From Chitinophagaceae bacterium BSSC1 (GTDB lineage Bacteria > Bacteroidota > Bacteroidia > Chitinophagales > Chitinophagaceae), in contig NKJC01000001.1 of NCBI GenBank assembly GCA_002256435.1, positions 1,488,001 through 1,552,000 of the forward strand: a stretch of 64,000 nucleotides of DNA. The letters run 5' to 3'. Of this stretch, positions 33,843-43,249 are shown piece by piece. The translations under genes and the position numbers were made by a program. The notes under the pieces were generated by a model. It searched no databases and had not been told where the DNA came from. It was given only the letters and a program-made list of their open reading frames with translations. The first letter of the stretch is position 1. Each line of letters starts with the position of its first letter.

Positions 33843-34946
33843 TCAGGGTTTCAAATGAATATCTGTGATAATGGGCAAGTGATCACTCTCGTGAATACGT
33901 GGCGTCTTGATCTGTTTGGTAGTAATATCCTTACTGGTCAATAGAACATCTATACGTAAAGTTGGAGAAAGACTGTCATAGGTTCTTCCAAATCCAAAAC
34001 CTTTTTCTAGAAAAGCATCATTCAATCCCTTGCTCAAATGCTGGTAAACAAAACTGGAAGGAACGGAGTTTAGATCAGCAGAAAAGATAAAGGGCAATCT
34101 ACAACTGTCTAAACTGCGTTTCACCAATTGCGCTTGTTGCACGTGTAATCGGTCAAAAAAAGCCATGCGATAGAGCTTGTCTTTTTTCATCAAAATCTCT
34201 TTGTTCCTATCCAAAAACTTGAGTTGGTTCACATTGGTTTCATCCATTACTTCTACGTGAATATTCATAGAAGCCAAGTGGGTATTATACACACGCAATA
34301 CTTTATTGGGTGTTTGAATATCTGCGTACTGTAAGGATTCTGTGAGATTGATATTGCTATAAGGAACCGATTGTCTATTTAAGAAGGGCCAGCGTGAAAA
34401 AATAATCACACCATAATTGGCATCGGCCTCACTAAAAAAATGATAGGGTAAACCTGTGAATGATTTAATAGAATCAATGGTAGGTCCAAATTTACCCCAA
34501 TACAATTGTGAGAAGTCTTGCAGGCAAATAATATCAGGATGTTGACCCTGCATAAACTGAATCATGTCTAAAGCCTTGGGGTCTTTGTCTTTCTCATCGG
34601 TATGAAAATTATTGACGTTCCAAGACAAGACTCTGATCACACCGGAGTCTTTATTGGCTTGAAAATCCTTGCCTGGATGAAAAGCAAAAACGCTGATGAT
34701 GTTTTGATATCCTAGTGCCAAACAAATCACAAATACCGGGCTGTATTTTCTAAACCAAATAATGGCCACAATGGTCCAACCCAACATAGCAACCAAGATG
34801 ATTGGAAAGAAGAGTGCTGCAAAACTTAAGTAATGCCAATCAATGGGACTAATGTAGGGCGTTAGGCAGGAATAGAGATAAACCAATGTACAAGCAATAC
34901 CCCCAAGAAAAACAATGGATTTGAATATGGTGCGGATACTACTCAT
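33843..34946 (-). CDS. Membrane-anchored EEP family protein, paralogue
   Basis: This 367-residue tandem paralogue of the next gene has three N-terminal helices and an EEP domain. Motifs are SWNVNNFHT, DIICLQDF, FSADLNSVPSSFVY and HESDHLPIITDI. Compared with its neighbour, the metal-binding Glu of CLQEF is Asp and GDFN reads ADLN, so activity may be reduced or specificity shifted. Its start overlaps the rhomboid-like gene's stop by four bases, indicating one operon. Such tandem pairs next to rhomboids appear to be a Bacteroidota arrangement, but I know of no experimental function. Confidence 0.87.
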   Translation of the reverse strand: MSSIRTIFKSIVFLGGIACTLVYLYSCLTPYISPIDWHYLSFAALFFPIILVAMLGWTIVAIIWFRKYSPVFVICLALGYQNIISVFAFHPGKDFQANKDSGVIRVLSWNVNNFHTDEKDKDPKALDMIQFMQGQHPDIICLQDFSQLYWGKFGPTIDSIKSFTGLPYHFFSEADANYGVIIFSRWPFLNRQSVPYSNINLTESLQYADIQTPNKVLRVYNTHLASMNIHVEVMDETNVNQLKFLDRNKEILMKKDKLYRMAFFDRLHVQQAQLVKRSLDSCRLPFIFSADLNSVPSSFVYQHLSKGLNDAFLEKGFGFGRTYDSLSPTLRIDVLLTSKDITTKQIKTPRIHESDHLPIITDIHLKP

Positions 34947-35869
34947 AGAAGGTCTTCCTTGCTAGCTCTTTTTAAAAAAGCTTTTTCCTCATCGGTCAAG
35001 AACTGGTATCCCTGTTGGTTAATCTTGTCTAAGATTTCATCCAGTTTTTGTTGGGTAAGGTTAGGCGTTTTTTCAAATGGCTTTTTGCCGGGTTGATAAA
35101 AATGTTTGTCTGCACTCTTGGTATTCTTGTGTTTCTTTTCTGGGCTAAACAAGTCATCTAACCATTCCCATAAACGGGTCATCCAAGCACCCCAATCAGA
35201 ACCTCTGCGCAATTGTCTAATATACAAAAAACCCATCGCGCCGCCGCAAAGATGTGCCGCACCAATGCCCGCACTACTAGAAGCCAAAGTGGCAAAATCA
35301 ATGGCCACAAAGATGACCATCAAAACCCAAAGAGGAATACCACCGTTAATCAATGGGAAGATTCTATAATCCGGCGCCAAGGTAGTAGTAGCAACGGCAA
35401 CGGCCATTACGGCGGCGCCGGCTCCCATCATGGGTTCAATGGTTTGAATATGATTGGCTAATACTGGAAATACATTCACTGTTAAAAAGAAGACCAAGCC
35501 TCCCACAAAACCGCCATAGAGATAAATGGGAATCAGTTTGTTATTACCAGTAAGGTCTTGCAGTATATAACCAAAACACCAAAGCCAGAGCAAGGAACTG
35601 ATCAAACCCCAAATGCTACCATGGGTAAACATATGGGTCAATAGCACCCAAGGTCTGGTGGCTAATTTTTCTCCCATCCCCGGAAGGGTGAACCAATTCT
35701 GTATTTGTGCATAGAAGAATTCAATGGGAATCTCTGAGAGATAGTAGATGATCTTGATAAAAGTGAGTAATACAAAAACCAAGAGGTTAATGGCCACCAA
35801 GTAAACCAGGGCATTGTTGTCCTGTCCTAGGAGAATCCCCCGATTGGTTTTATACGTGTTTTCTGCCAT
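34943..35869 (-). CDS. Rhomboid-fold protein lacking the catalytic serine (rhomboid pseudoprotease)
   Basis: This 308-residue membrane protein has six or so helices with rhomboid landmarks: RPWVLLTHMFTHG in the L1 loop, a transmembrane segment where the active-site GASGA would be, and AAHLCGG with the conserved His (H206). The GxSG motif reads MMGAGAAVM: the catalytic Ser position is Gly151, so proteolysis is not expected. The cytosolic C-terminus (about residues 225-308) is charged and ends with the LDEILDKINQQGYQFLTDEE helix pair seen in Bacteroidota rhomboids (DUF6576-like). An apparently active rhomboid lies directly upstream. It may act as a binding or quality-control partner, as iRhoms and derlins do in eukaryotes (inference). 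Confidence 0.86.
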   Translation of the reverse strand: MAENTYKTNRGILLGQDNNALVYLVAINLLVFVLLTFIKIIYYLSEIPIEFFYAQIQNWFTLPGMGEKLATRPWVLLTHMFTHGSIWGLISSLLWLWCFGYILQDLTGNNKLIPIYLYGGFVGGLVFFLTVNVFPVLANHIQTIEPMMGAGAAVMAVAVATTTLAPDYRIFPLINGGIPLWVLMVIFVAIDFATLASSSAGIGAAHLCGGAMGFLYIRQLRRGSDWGAWMTRLWEWLDDLFSPEKKHKNTKSADKHFYQPGKKPFEKTPNLTQQKLDEILDKINQQGYQFLTDEEKAFLKRASKEDLL

Positions 35870-35896
35870 AATGGAAAATTGTGAACCTTAACGGTA

Positions 35897-36733
35897 TCAA
35901 TAAAACGTTTTTCTGTTCTTTTTGTTCCAAGTCATGACAATGAGTAAACCCACAATGGCTCCACCTACGTGCGCCCATCTTGCAACATTGTCTCCGCCGC
36001 TGTTTTGAACAGCATAGTAAAGTTCATAAGCAAAATACCCAATCCCCAACCATTTGGCCTTAACGGGTACCAAGAAATACAGGTAAACATAAGTGTTGGG
36101 AAATAGGTAAACAAAGGCTGCCAACAATCCAAAAACTGCTCCACTAGCTCCAATGGTAGCTGTGTTCAGATTGGCTTCATAATAAGATTGAATCCAAGTC
36201 ATGAGTTGGCTAGTAGCTTGTACATCGGTAGGATTGGCAATGACTTGGTTGGCTAATTCCAGTTGATTACCCAATACGCCGGGGTTATGATCATTGAATG
36301 CGTGTAAGGCTTTTGCAAAACCAACACCTGATCCTTGGGCTTGCACTAGGGCCGCCCAATCTGCCATAAGTGGAATTACTTCATAGCTTAAAAAAAGCAA
36401 GTGCATCAAGGCCGCACCCAACCCGCAAATAATATAAAACAGCAGAAACCTAGTGGGTCCCCAGAGGTTTTCCAATACTGAACCAAACATCCAAACCGCA
36501 AACATATTTCCGAAAATATGCCAGAAGTCTCCGTGCAGAAACATATGGGTCACCAATTGCCAAGGACGGAACAGACTACTCTGCCAAGCGTGTAGGGCCA
36601 AGATATTGTCTAGGGAAAAGCCTGCGGATGATTTGAAAGTGATTTGCGCCAAAAAGAAAAGACCGTTGATGATCAACAGGTTCTTGACAATGGTGGGCAG
36701 GATTTCAAATCTACTGGGTCTGAATTCGGTCAT
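35897..36733 (-). CDS. Rhomboid family intramembrane serine protease
   Basis: This 278-residue six-helix intramembrane protease has the conserved RPWQLVTHMFLHGDFWHIFGN region (H-rich L1/TM2), the catalytic serine in TIGASGAVFG (S197) and the catalytic histidine in ARWAHVGGA (H255). It cleaves membrane protein substrates within or near their transmembrane segment. An extra loop of about 70 residues between the second and fourth helices (VQAQGSGVGFAKALHAF...) is typical of Bacteroidota versions. It is encoded 10 bases after rlmD and 27 bases before the inactive paralogue. Substrates are unknown. Confidence 0.92.
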   Translation of the reverse strand: MTEFRPSRFEILPTIVKNLLIINGLFFLAQITFKSSAGFSLDNILALHAWQSSLFRPWQLVTHMFLHGDFWHIFGNMFAVWMFGSVLENLWGPTRFLLFYIICGLGAALMHLLFLSYEVIPLMADWAALVQAQGSGVGFAKALHAFNDHNPGVLGNQLELANQVIANPTDVQATSQLMTWIQSYYEANLNTATIGASGAVFGLLAAFVYLFPNTYVYLYFLVPVKAKWLGIGYFAYELYYAVQNSGGDNVARWAHVGGAIVGLLIVMTWNKKNRKTFY

Positions 36734-36743
36734 GGGTTATGGA

Positions 36744-38171
36744 TCAATTGGTACGCAATTTTAGTTGCACCACATTTTCTATATGCAAGGTATGAGGAAA
36801 CATGTCAACAGGTTGTATTTTCTCTACCGTGTATTTCTCGTCTAATAAATTTAAGTCTCTTGCCTGTGTAGCTGGGTTACAACTTACATAAACAATGGTT
36901 GGAGCAGCAATTTCTAAGAGCTTGCGCACCAATTTCTCGTGCATACCTGCTCTTGGTGGGTCAGTGATAATCACATCTGGTTTGCCATGGGTTTCAAAAA
37001 ACGCATCGTCACAGATCTCAATCACGTCGCCCGCAAAAAACGCGGTTTTATCAAGATTGTTTAAAGCAGCATTTTCTTTGGCGTCTTCAATAGCTTCTGC
37101 CACCACTTCTACACCCACCAGTTTTTTTGCCAGCTTGCTCACAAAAATGCCAATGCTTCCTGTACCACAATACAAATCATAAACAGTTTGGCTGCCATTT
37201 AGTTCTGCAAATTCGCGCGTAACCTGATAGAGTCTTTCGGCCTGTTTGGTATTGGTCTGGAAAAAGGACTTGGGGCTGATCTTGAACTGAAAGTCTTCTA
37301 ATTTTTCCAAGATAAATCCTGGTCCAAAATAGGTTTGCGGATAAAGGTCAAAGAGACTATCGTTGTGTTTGGTATTGATGGTATAGAGCAGGGTGGTGAT
37401 TTGGGGAAACTCCTTCAAAACCAAGTCCATCAAGGCTTTCTGGTTGTTTAAGTCTTCGTATCCAAATACAATATTAACCATTAACTCGCCAATAGTACTG
37501 TTGCGGATAAACATATTACGTAGCCAACCCTGGTGCTTGCGCACGTCATAAAAAGGCAGGTTGCGTTCAATGGCATAAGCCGCCACAAATTTGCGAATCA
37601 GGTTGGTGGGTTCTTCTTGTAAATGACAGGTATCAATCTCTACCACTTTGTCAAAAAATCCACGCACGTGAAAACCGGCACCACCCGGAAGGTCATCAAA
37701 AGAAACTCCCTCGGCCTTCATTAATCTAAACTGTGCCGATGGAATATAGGTCTTGGTACCAAAAGTGTATTCTATTTTATTGCGATACTGTTCAGTTTGA
37801 GCCGCACCAATAATGGGCATCATCTCAGGAAGGGTCACTTTACCAATACGGGTTAGGTTATCCGCCACCTGTTTGGTTTTATAGAATAATTGCTTCTCAT
37901 AGGGTAGCATCTGCCACTGGCAACCACCACAAACGCCAAAATGGCTGCAGAAGGGCGTTACCCTGTCTTTGGAATAGCTATGGTACTTTACCACATGCCC
38001 CTCGGCCCAGTCTTTTTTGTTCTTGGATAACTGAACGTCTACCAGGTCTCCGGGTACGGCTCCCTCAATAAAGACTACTTTTCCTTCAAAACGGGCCAAA
38101 GATTTACCCTCGGCGGCGTAGTCTTCCACCAACAATTCTTCCAGTACAATGCTTTTTTTCTGTTTTCTCAC
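36744..38171 (-). CDS. rlmD: 23S rRNA (uracil-5-)-methyltransferase, RlmD/TrmA family
   Basis: This SAM-dependent enzyme forms 5-methyluridine in 23S rRNA (U1939 in E. coli for RlmD). It has an N-terminal TRAM domain, the four-cysteine Fe-S cluster region CSHFGVCGGCQW, SAM motif DLYCGTGSIGIF, DPPRAGMHEKL and the nucleophile in YVSCNPATQARDL. I chose a GTG start at 38171 (475 aa, beginning at VRKQKKS) instead of ATGs further upstream, because a good promoter (TTG, 20 bases, TACATTTG) ends six bases before this GTG, and the upstream extension would run into the divergent thioredoxin gene. RlmD versus RlmC or RumB cannot be settled here; the symbol is the usual one for the family. Confidence 0.88.
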   Translation of the reverse strand: MRKQKKSIVLEELLVEDYAAEGKSLARFEGKVVFIEGAVPGDLVDVQLSKNKKDWAEGHVVKYHSYSKDRVTPFCSHFGVCGGCQWQMLPYEKQLFYKTKQVADNLTRIGKVTLPEMMPIIGAAQTEQYRNKIEYTFGTKTYIPSAQFRLMKAEGVSFDDLPGGAGFHVRGFFDKVVEIDTCHLQEEPTNLIRKFVAAYAIERNLPFYDVRKHQGWLRNMFIRNSTIGELMVNIVFGYEDLNNQKALMDLVLKEFPQITTLLYTINTKHNDSLFDLYPQTYFGPGFILEKLEDFQFKISPKSFFQTNTKQAERLYQVTREFAELNGSQTVYDLYCGTGSIGIFVSKLAKKLVGVEVVAEAIEDAKENAALNNLDKTAFFAGDVIEICDDAFFETHGKPDVIITDPPRAGMHEKLVRKLLEIAAPTIVYVSCNPATQARDLNLLDEKYTVEKIQPVDMFPHTLHIENVVQLKLRTN

Positions 38172-38176
38172 GGGTG

Positions 38177-38207
38177 CAAATGTAATCCAGACTATTTTTA
38201 TACCCAA
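38177..38207 (-). promoter_or_regulatory. Promoter of rlmD close to the start codon
   Basis: On the minus strand, TTG (38205-38207), 20 bases, TACATTTG (38177-38184), perfect for TANNTTTG. The GTG start codon begins six bases after the box, which predicts a transcript with virtually no leader. Confidence 0.55.
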
Positions 38208-38219
38208 TTCCATGTTTTT

Positions 38220-39710
38220 ATGAAAAGAATCTTCCCTATTCTCTTGTTGGTATTGGCGCAAGTAGCGTTGGCGCAGGTAAAGAAACCAGCTGCTTCTAGT
38301 GCAGGCGGATCTTCCAACTTACCGCCCAAACACATCAGTATTACCCTCACGCCACTCAAGAATTGCAAAATCTACTTGGGTAGCAATTATGGTAAGGGAA
38401 GGGCGCTCATGGATTCAGCCATGTTAGATGAGAAGGGCATGGGTGTGTTCAAAGGAAATACCAAACTCACAGGAGGCATCTATTTTGTGGTATCGCCACA
38501 GTACAGCATTTTGTTTGAAGTGCTGATTAGTGACCAACAACATTTTAGCATTGTAGCAGATACCGCCAAGAAAGACGATGTAAAAATTACTGGCTCCGCC
38601 GATAATGATTTATTCCGCACTTATTCCAAAGTGTCTAATGAGAAGGGAAAAAAACTCAATGACCTGGAACAACAATACAAAGCCGCTACTAGCAAGGCAG
38701 ATAGTAGCCGCTTGCGCGATTTAATTATTGCAGCAGACAAAGACTTGCAGGACTATCGCAATAGCATTATAAAAGAACACCCCAAGTCTTTATTGGCCAT
38801 GTTGTTCAATACCATGAAGCGACCAACGGCACCAGAAATTCCCATTGTAAAAGGAGTACCTGATTCTAGTTATCCTTATAGATATGTAAAAGATCATTTC
38901 TGGGACGATGTAAATTTTAACGACGATCGTTTGTTGCGCACGCCATTTTTTGACGGAGCACCATCATCCAAACTAGAAGACTATTTTAAATACTATGTAT
39001 CACCAGATCCGGATAGTATTATTGCAGAAGTAAAATATATCTTGCTCTCTGCCAGAACAGGAAAAGAGATTTTCCCCTATCTCTTAACCAAGTTTACCAA
39101 CAAGTATATTAATCCAGAATTCATGGGTCAGGACAAAGTCTTTTTGTACTTGTTTGAAAATTTTTATGCCAAGGGCGATACGGTTTTACTAAATGCAGCA
39201 TCCAAGAAAACCATTACCGAAAGGGCCTATAGCATGATGGCCAATCAACTTGGCCAACCCGCGCCACTATTGGATTTGACCGATACTACGGGTAAAGCTG
39301 TTTCTCTCTATAATCTAAAATCGCCTTTTACCATTGTAGCATTTTGGGATCCCAATTGTGGTCATTGTAAAGAAGAGATTCCAAGACTAGATTCTTTCTA
39401 CCAAGCCAAGTGGAGAAAGCAAGGAGTAGCTGTGTTCTCAGTAAATATTTATGATAATGAGATTCCTGCTTGGAAGAAATTTTTGAGCGAGAAAAAGATT
39501 AGCCCCTCTTGGACACAGGCTTATCAAACCAAGGCATCGCGCACAGCGGAAGAGAAAGCTGGTAAACCCAATTACAAGCAACTCTATGACGTGTACAAAA
39601 CGCCAACGATTTATCTCTTAGACAAGGACAAAAGAATTATAGCCAAACAATTGAGTTTGGATCAGTTCAATGATTTGATAGATGCTAAGATAAAATCGGG
39701 AACTAAATAG
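38220..39710 (+). CDS. Secreted thioredoxin-domain protein with DUF4369/DUF5106-like N-terminal region
   Basis: This 496-residue periplasmic or surface protein has a signal peptide (MKRIFPILLLVLAQVALAQ), an N-terminal domain of the kind that precedes TlpA-like thioredoxins in Bacteroidota (about residues 40-130: ITLTPLKNCKIYLGSNYGKG...GVFKGNTKLTGGIYFV), a helical middle region (about 135-340) and a C-terminal thioredoxin domain. The redox site is WDPNCGHCKEEIP (CGHC, complete CXXC) and the cis-proline is YKTPTIYL. It is a single gene facing away from rlmD with about 50 bases between the start codons. It probably reduces or isomerises disulfides of exported proteins. Confidence 0.9.
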   Translation: MKRIFPILLLVLAQVALAQVKKPAASSAGGSSNLPPKHISITLTPLKNCKIYLGSNYGKGRALMDSAMLDEKGMGVFKGNTKLTGGIYFVVSPQYSILFEVLISDQQHFSIVADTAKKDDVKITGSADNDLFRTYSKVSNEKGKKLNDLEQQYKAATSKADSSRLRDLIIAADKDLQDYRNSIIKEHPKSLLAMLFNTMKRPTAPEIPIVKGVPDSSYPYRYVKDHFWDDVNFNDDRLLRTPFFDGAPSSKLEDYFKYYVSPDPDSIIAEVKYILLSARTGKEIFPYLLTKFTNKYINPEFMGQDKVFLYLFENFYAKGDTVLLNAASKKTITERAYSMMANQLGQPAPLLDLTDTTGKAVSLYNLKSPFTIVAFWDPNCGHCKEEIPRLDSFYQAKWRKQGVAVFSVNIYDNEIPAWKKFLSEKKISPSWTQAYQTKASRTAEEKAGKPNYKQLYDVYKTPTIYLLDKDKRIIAKQLSLDQFNDLIDAKIKSGTK

Positions 39711-39717
39711 TGTTGAA

Positions 39718-40671
39718 TTAGAACACGTTCTTCACCACATTCCAAATAACTTTTGGTTTGCCCAAAGTATAGTAATGCAATACGGGTGAGCCAAAAGATT
39801 TGAGTTCCTTGCTTTGTTGGATCAACCATTCGGTTCCTACTTGCTCGCATTCCGCGTCTGTTTTGCACTTGTTAATAGCGTTAGACAAATCGGTTGGAAT
39901 GTCTACGTGGAAGATCCTTGGTAACACAGACAATTGCTTCTTGTTGGTAATGGGTTTTAGACCTGGAATAATGGGAACATTGATGCCCATATTCTTACAA
40001 GCAGTTACAAAATCAAAGAATTTTTGGTTGTCAAAGAACATCTGGGTCATGATATAATCGGCGCCAGCGTCTACTTTTTCTTTGAGTTTAAGCAGGTCTA
40101 TTTCTAAGTTGGGTGCTTCAAAATGTTTTTCAGGATAACCAGCAACGCCCATGCAGAACTTGGTTTTTCCACCGCTCTTGATGTCTTCGTCTTGGTAGAT
40201 CCCGCTATTCATATTGCTCACCTGACGCAAAAGGTCAATAGCATAATGGTTACCGTCTTTCTCGGGTTCAAAAGCAGATTCGTTCTTGGCAGCATCGCCT
40301 CGCAGCACCAATACATTATCTATTCCCAAGAAATCAAGGTCAATCAATGCGTCTTCGGTTTCACGCTTGGTAAAACCGCCACAGATAATATGCGGAACAG
40401 CGTCTACTTTGTAGTGGTTCATGATGGCCGCACAAATACCCACGGTTCCGGGACGTTTACGAACTTCTACGCGTTCAAAAGTACCATCGGTCTTCTTTTT
40501 GAACATGGTTTCACTACGGTGATAGGTAACATTGATCCAAGAAGGTTTGAATTCCATCAAGGGGTCCAAATGGTCATAAAGGGTATTAATGGTCTTGCCT
40601 TTCAACGGTGGTAATACCTCAAATGAAACCAGTGTCTCCTTGGCCTGGGCTATATGATCTATCACTTTCAT
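39718..40671 (-). CDS. metF: 5,10-methylenetetrahydrofolate reductase
   Basis: MetF reduces 5,10-methylene-THF to 5-methyl-THF, the methyl donor for methionine synthesis. The 317-residue flavoprotein shows the conserved SFEVLPPLKGKTINTLY, the SWINVTYHR stretch, NVLVLRGD, the GVAGYPEKHFEAPN block, and DYIMTQMFFDNQKFFDFV. It is a single gene with its own promoter (TTTTG, 21 bases, TATTTTTG at 40677-40684) placed only five bases before the ATG. It converges with the thioredoxin gene, seven bases apart. MetH, the next enzyme, is not in the window. Confidence 0.95.
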   Translation of the reverse strand: MKVIDHIAQAKETLVSFEVLPPLKGKTINTLYDHLDPLMEFKPSWINVTYHRSETMFKKKTDGTFERVEVRKRPGTVGICAAIMNHYKVDAVPHIICGGFTKRETEDALIDLDFLGIDNVLVLRGDAAKNESAFEPEKDGNHYAIDLLRQVSNMNSGIYQDEDIKSGGKTKFCMGVAGYPEKHFEAPNLEIDLLKLKEKVDAGADYIMTQMFFDNQKFFDFVTACKNMGINVPIIPGLKPITNKKQLSVLPRIFHVDIPTDLSNAINKCKTDAECEQVGTEWLIQQSKELKSFGSPVLHYYTLGKPKVIWNVVKNVF

Positions 40672-40676
40672 GGCGG

Positions 40677-40710
40677 CAAAAATAGGCAGAAACCCAAAAC
40701 AATAACAAAA
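40677..40710 (-). promoter_or_regulatory. Promoter of metF immediately before the start codon
   Basis: On the minus strand, TTTTG (40706-40710), 21 bases, TATTTTTG (40677-40684), a perfect -7 box. The ATG starts six bases downstream, so the mRNA may be leaderless. The position also lies opposite the divergent lptB leader. Confidence 0.55.
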
Positions 40711-40765
40711 TACTAGGTCTTAATGCCCCATCTTCCTACTAACAATCCTATTTTTACAGCAGTTT

Positions 40766-41587
40766 ATGAACCTGACCATCCATACCAAAGACCTGATCAA
40801 GAGTTACAAGGGAAGAACCGTTGTAAACCATGTAAGCGTGAATGTAGAACAGGGAGAAATTGTGGGTTTACTGGGCCCCAATGGTGCCGGAAAGACCACT
40901 ACTTTCTATATGGTAGTAGGTTTGATTAAGCCTGATGAGGGTAGTGTTTACTTAAATGATCTAGACATTACCAAGCTTCCCATGTACAAAAGGGCCCAAA
41001 TGGGCATTGGTTATCTGCCACAGGAAGCAAGCGTTTTCCGCAAGCTTACCGTGGAAGACAATATTATGGCGGTGTTAGAAATGACCAAGCTCACCAAGGG
41101 AGAACGCCAACATAAATTGGAGTCCCTCTTGGATGAATTTCACCTACACCATGTGCGCAGTAACAATGGAGACAGTTTGAGCGGTGGAGAGAGAAGGAGA
41201 ACTGAGATTGCCCGAGCCTTGGCAGTTGACCCCAAGTTTATCTTATTGGATGAACCCTTTGCCGGTGTGGACCCCATTGCCGTAGAAGACATTCAAAGTG
41301 TGGTGGCAAAACTCAAGTATAAGAATATTGGCATCCTGATCACGGATCATAATGTAAACGAAACCCTCTCTATTTGTGATAGAGCTTATCTGTTGATTGA
41401 AGGAAAGATTTTCCGTCATGGTACCGCAGAAGAACTGGCCGCAGATGAAAAAGTGCGCAGGTTGTACCTAGGAACCAATTTTGAGCTCAAGCGAAAAGAT
41501 TGGATCATAGAAATGGGAAAAGAAAATGCGCCAATGGCAGAGGTTGTATCGGAACAAACTGATACTGAAGCCCATCCATCAGAATAA
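40766..41587 (+). CDS. lptB: LPS export ABC transporter ATP-binding protein
   Basis: LptB powers extraction of LPS from the inner membrane by the LptB2FG complex. The 273-residue ATPase has Walker [10 protein letters not shown], the Q-loop [17 protein letters not shown] which is typical for LptB, signature LSGGERRR, Walker [13 protein letters not shown] and the switch His in ITDHN. A 30-residue Glu/Thr-rich extension follows the usual C-terminus. Metabolic context agrees with the Kdo and lipid A genes elsewhere in this window. It is followed by a GH3-type enzyme gene 48 bases downstream on the same strand. Confidence 0.95.
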   Translation: MNLTIHTKDLIKSYKGRTVVNHVSVNVEQGEIVGLLGPNGAGKTTTFYMVVGLIKPDEGSVYLNDLDITKLPMYKRAQMGIGYLPQEASVFRKLTVEDNIMAVLEMTKLTKGERQHKLESLLDEFHLHHVRSNNGDSLSGGERRRTEIARALAVDPKFILLDEPFAGVDPIAVEDIQSVVAKLKYKNIGILITDHNVNETLSICDRAYLLIEGKIFRHGTAEELAADEKVRRLYLGTNFELKRKDWIIEMGKENAPMAEVVSEQTDTEAHPSE

Positions 41588-41635
41588 TCCTTCGGAATTC
41601 TCAACTTCATTGCTTATTTTGCCAATGTAGAAGCA

Positions 41636-43156
41636 ATGAAAATACTCAGCCCAGCCATATCCCGTTTAGCAAGACTCAGACAGGGAAAAATTGACCAATG
41701 GATGAATGAACCCATTGCAGCGCAGCGCGAGGTATTGCAAGACCTGATTACCCACGGGCAATACACGGAATTTGGAAGGCGCTATGGGATGAAAGAGATT
41801 TTCAACATACGCAAATTCAAAGAAGCCATTCCCATTCACGAATACGAAGACCTCAAACCCTATATCAATCGCTTGATGGAAGGAGAGGAACAATTGCTTT
41901 GGAACACACCCGTGAATTGGTTTGCCAAAAGCAGCGGCACCACTAGCGAGAAAAGTAAGTTTATTCCCATTACAGAAGAGAGTTTAGAAGACAACCACTT
42001 TCAGGCTGCCAAAGACGTACTCACGCTGTATTATAATATTAATAATGAGAGCGATTTGCTCACGGGCAAGAGCTTAGTAATTGGAGGAAGTCACCAGATT
42101 AGCAAGGTGAATGAAGAGATTCAATACGGAGACCTCAGTGCTGTCTTGTTGCAGAACACGCCGTTTTGGGGGCAGTGGATTAGGACTCCGGAACTAAGTA
42201 TTGCACTCATGGATGAGTGGGAGGGAAAGATTGAAAGCCTTGCCCAGTCTACCATTGAAGAGAATGTAACTTCTATTGCTGGGGTACCCACCTGGACCCT
42301 GGTATTGGTGAAACGCATTTTAGAAATTACGGGCAAAGCCACTTTAAAAGAGGTATGGCCTAACCTGGAATTGTATGGACACGGAGGCGTTTCCTTCACG
42401 CCATATCGCGAGCAGTTTAAAAAACTCTTGGGTCCCGGCGTAACTTATTTAGAAATGTACAATGCCAGTGAGGGATTTTTTGCGGCGCAGAATGACCCTT
42501 CTGAAGACGGTATGTTATTACTCATGGATCATGGTATTTTTTATGAGTTTATGCCCGTGGAAGAATATGGAAAACCTGATCCTCAAACCATTGGTTTAAA
42601 AGACGTGGTCATAGGAAAAAATTATGCACTGGTTATCAGTACCAATGGTGGCCTATGGCGATACTTGGTGGGAGACACCATTCAGTTTGTGAACTTATCT
42701 CCATTCAAAGTAAAAGTGACCGGACGCTTAAAGCAATATATCAATGCTTTTGGTGAAGAGCTGATTGCCGACAATGCAGACAAAGCCATTGCCATGGCCT
42801 GTGAGAAAACCGGCTTGGTGGTGAATGATTATACCGCGGCTCCCGTTTATATGGGAGATGAATCAAAAGGTGGACACGAGTGGTTAATAGAGTTTGATTC
42901 AACGCCGGTTTCTGTGGATCAATTTGCCTATGAGTTAGACTGCGCACTCAAATTGGTGAACAGTGATTATGAAGCCAAGCGATACAAAGATATTGCCCTA
43001 GTTATGCCGCATGTGCACGCTCTAGACAAAACCGTTTTTCACGAGTGGCTGCGCAGCAAAGGCAAGCTGGGCGGGCAACACAAGATTCCGCGCTTGAGTA
43101 ATGACCGGATCTATGTGGATGAAATTTTGGCGCAAATGCAAGCTTCGAAAATTTAA
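41636..43156 (+). CDS. GH3 auxin-responsive promoter family protein (acyl-adenylate enzyme)
   Basis: This 506-residue protein belongs to the GH3 family of acyl-acid-amido synthetases, distant relatives of ANL adenylating enzymes. Recognisable parts are the N-terminal YTEFGRRYG, the ATP-binding WFAKSSGTTSEKSKFIPIT (S/T-rich P-loop-like), LYGHGGVSFTPY, EMYNASEGFFA and YALVISTNGGLWRYLVGDT, followed by VTGRLKQYINAFGEELI. Plant members conjugate amino acids to jasmonate or auxin; bacterial members, common in Bacteroidota, have no assigned substrate. The gene follows lptB with 48 bases between, so a link to lipid or envelope metabolism is possible but not shown. Confidence 0.9.
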   Translation: MKILSPAISRLARLRQGKIDQWMNEPIAAQREVLQDLITHGQYTEFGRRYGMKEIFNIRKFKEAIPIHEYEDLKPYINRLMEGEEQLLWNTPVNWFAKSSGTTSEKSKFIPITEESLEDNHFQAAKDVLTLYYNINNESDLLTGKSLVIGGSHQISKVNEEIQYGDLSAVLLQNTPFWGQWIRTPELSIALMDEWEGKIESLAQSTIEENVTSIAGVPTWTLVLVKRILEITGKATLKEVWPNLELYGHGGVSFTPYREQFKKLLGPGVTYLEMYNASEGFFAAQNDPSEDGMLLLMDHGIFYEFMPVEEYGKPDPQTIGLKDVVIGKNYALVISTNGGLWRYLVGDTIQFVNLSPFKVKVTGRLKQYINAFGEELIADNADKAIAMACEKTGLVVNDYTAAPVYMGDESKGGHEWLIEFDSTPVSVDQFAYELDCALKLVNSDYEAKRYKDIALVMPHVHALDKTVFHEWLRSKGKLGGQHKIPRLSNDRIYVDEILAQMQASKI

Positions 43157-43249
43157 AATGGAATCAACCCATTTTAAAACCTTTATACTTTAATTACAAC
43201 TTCTTCCATTTACATATTCAAGTAGTAGGTTTAATAAATTCTAAATCCA

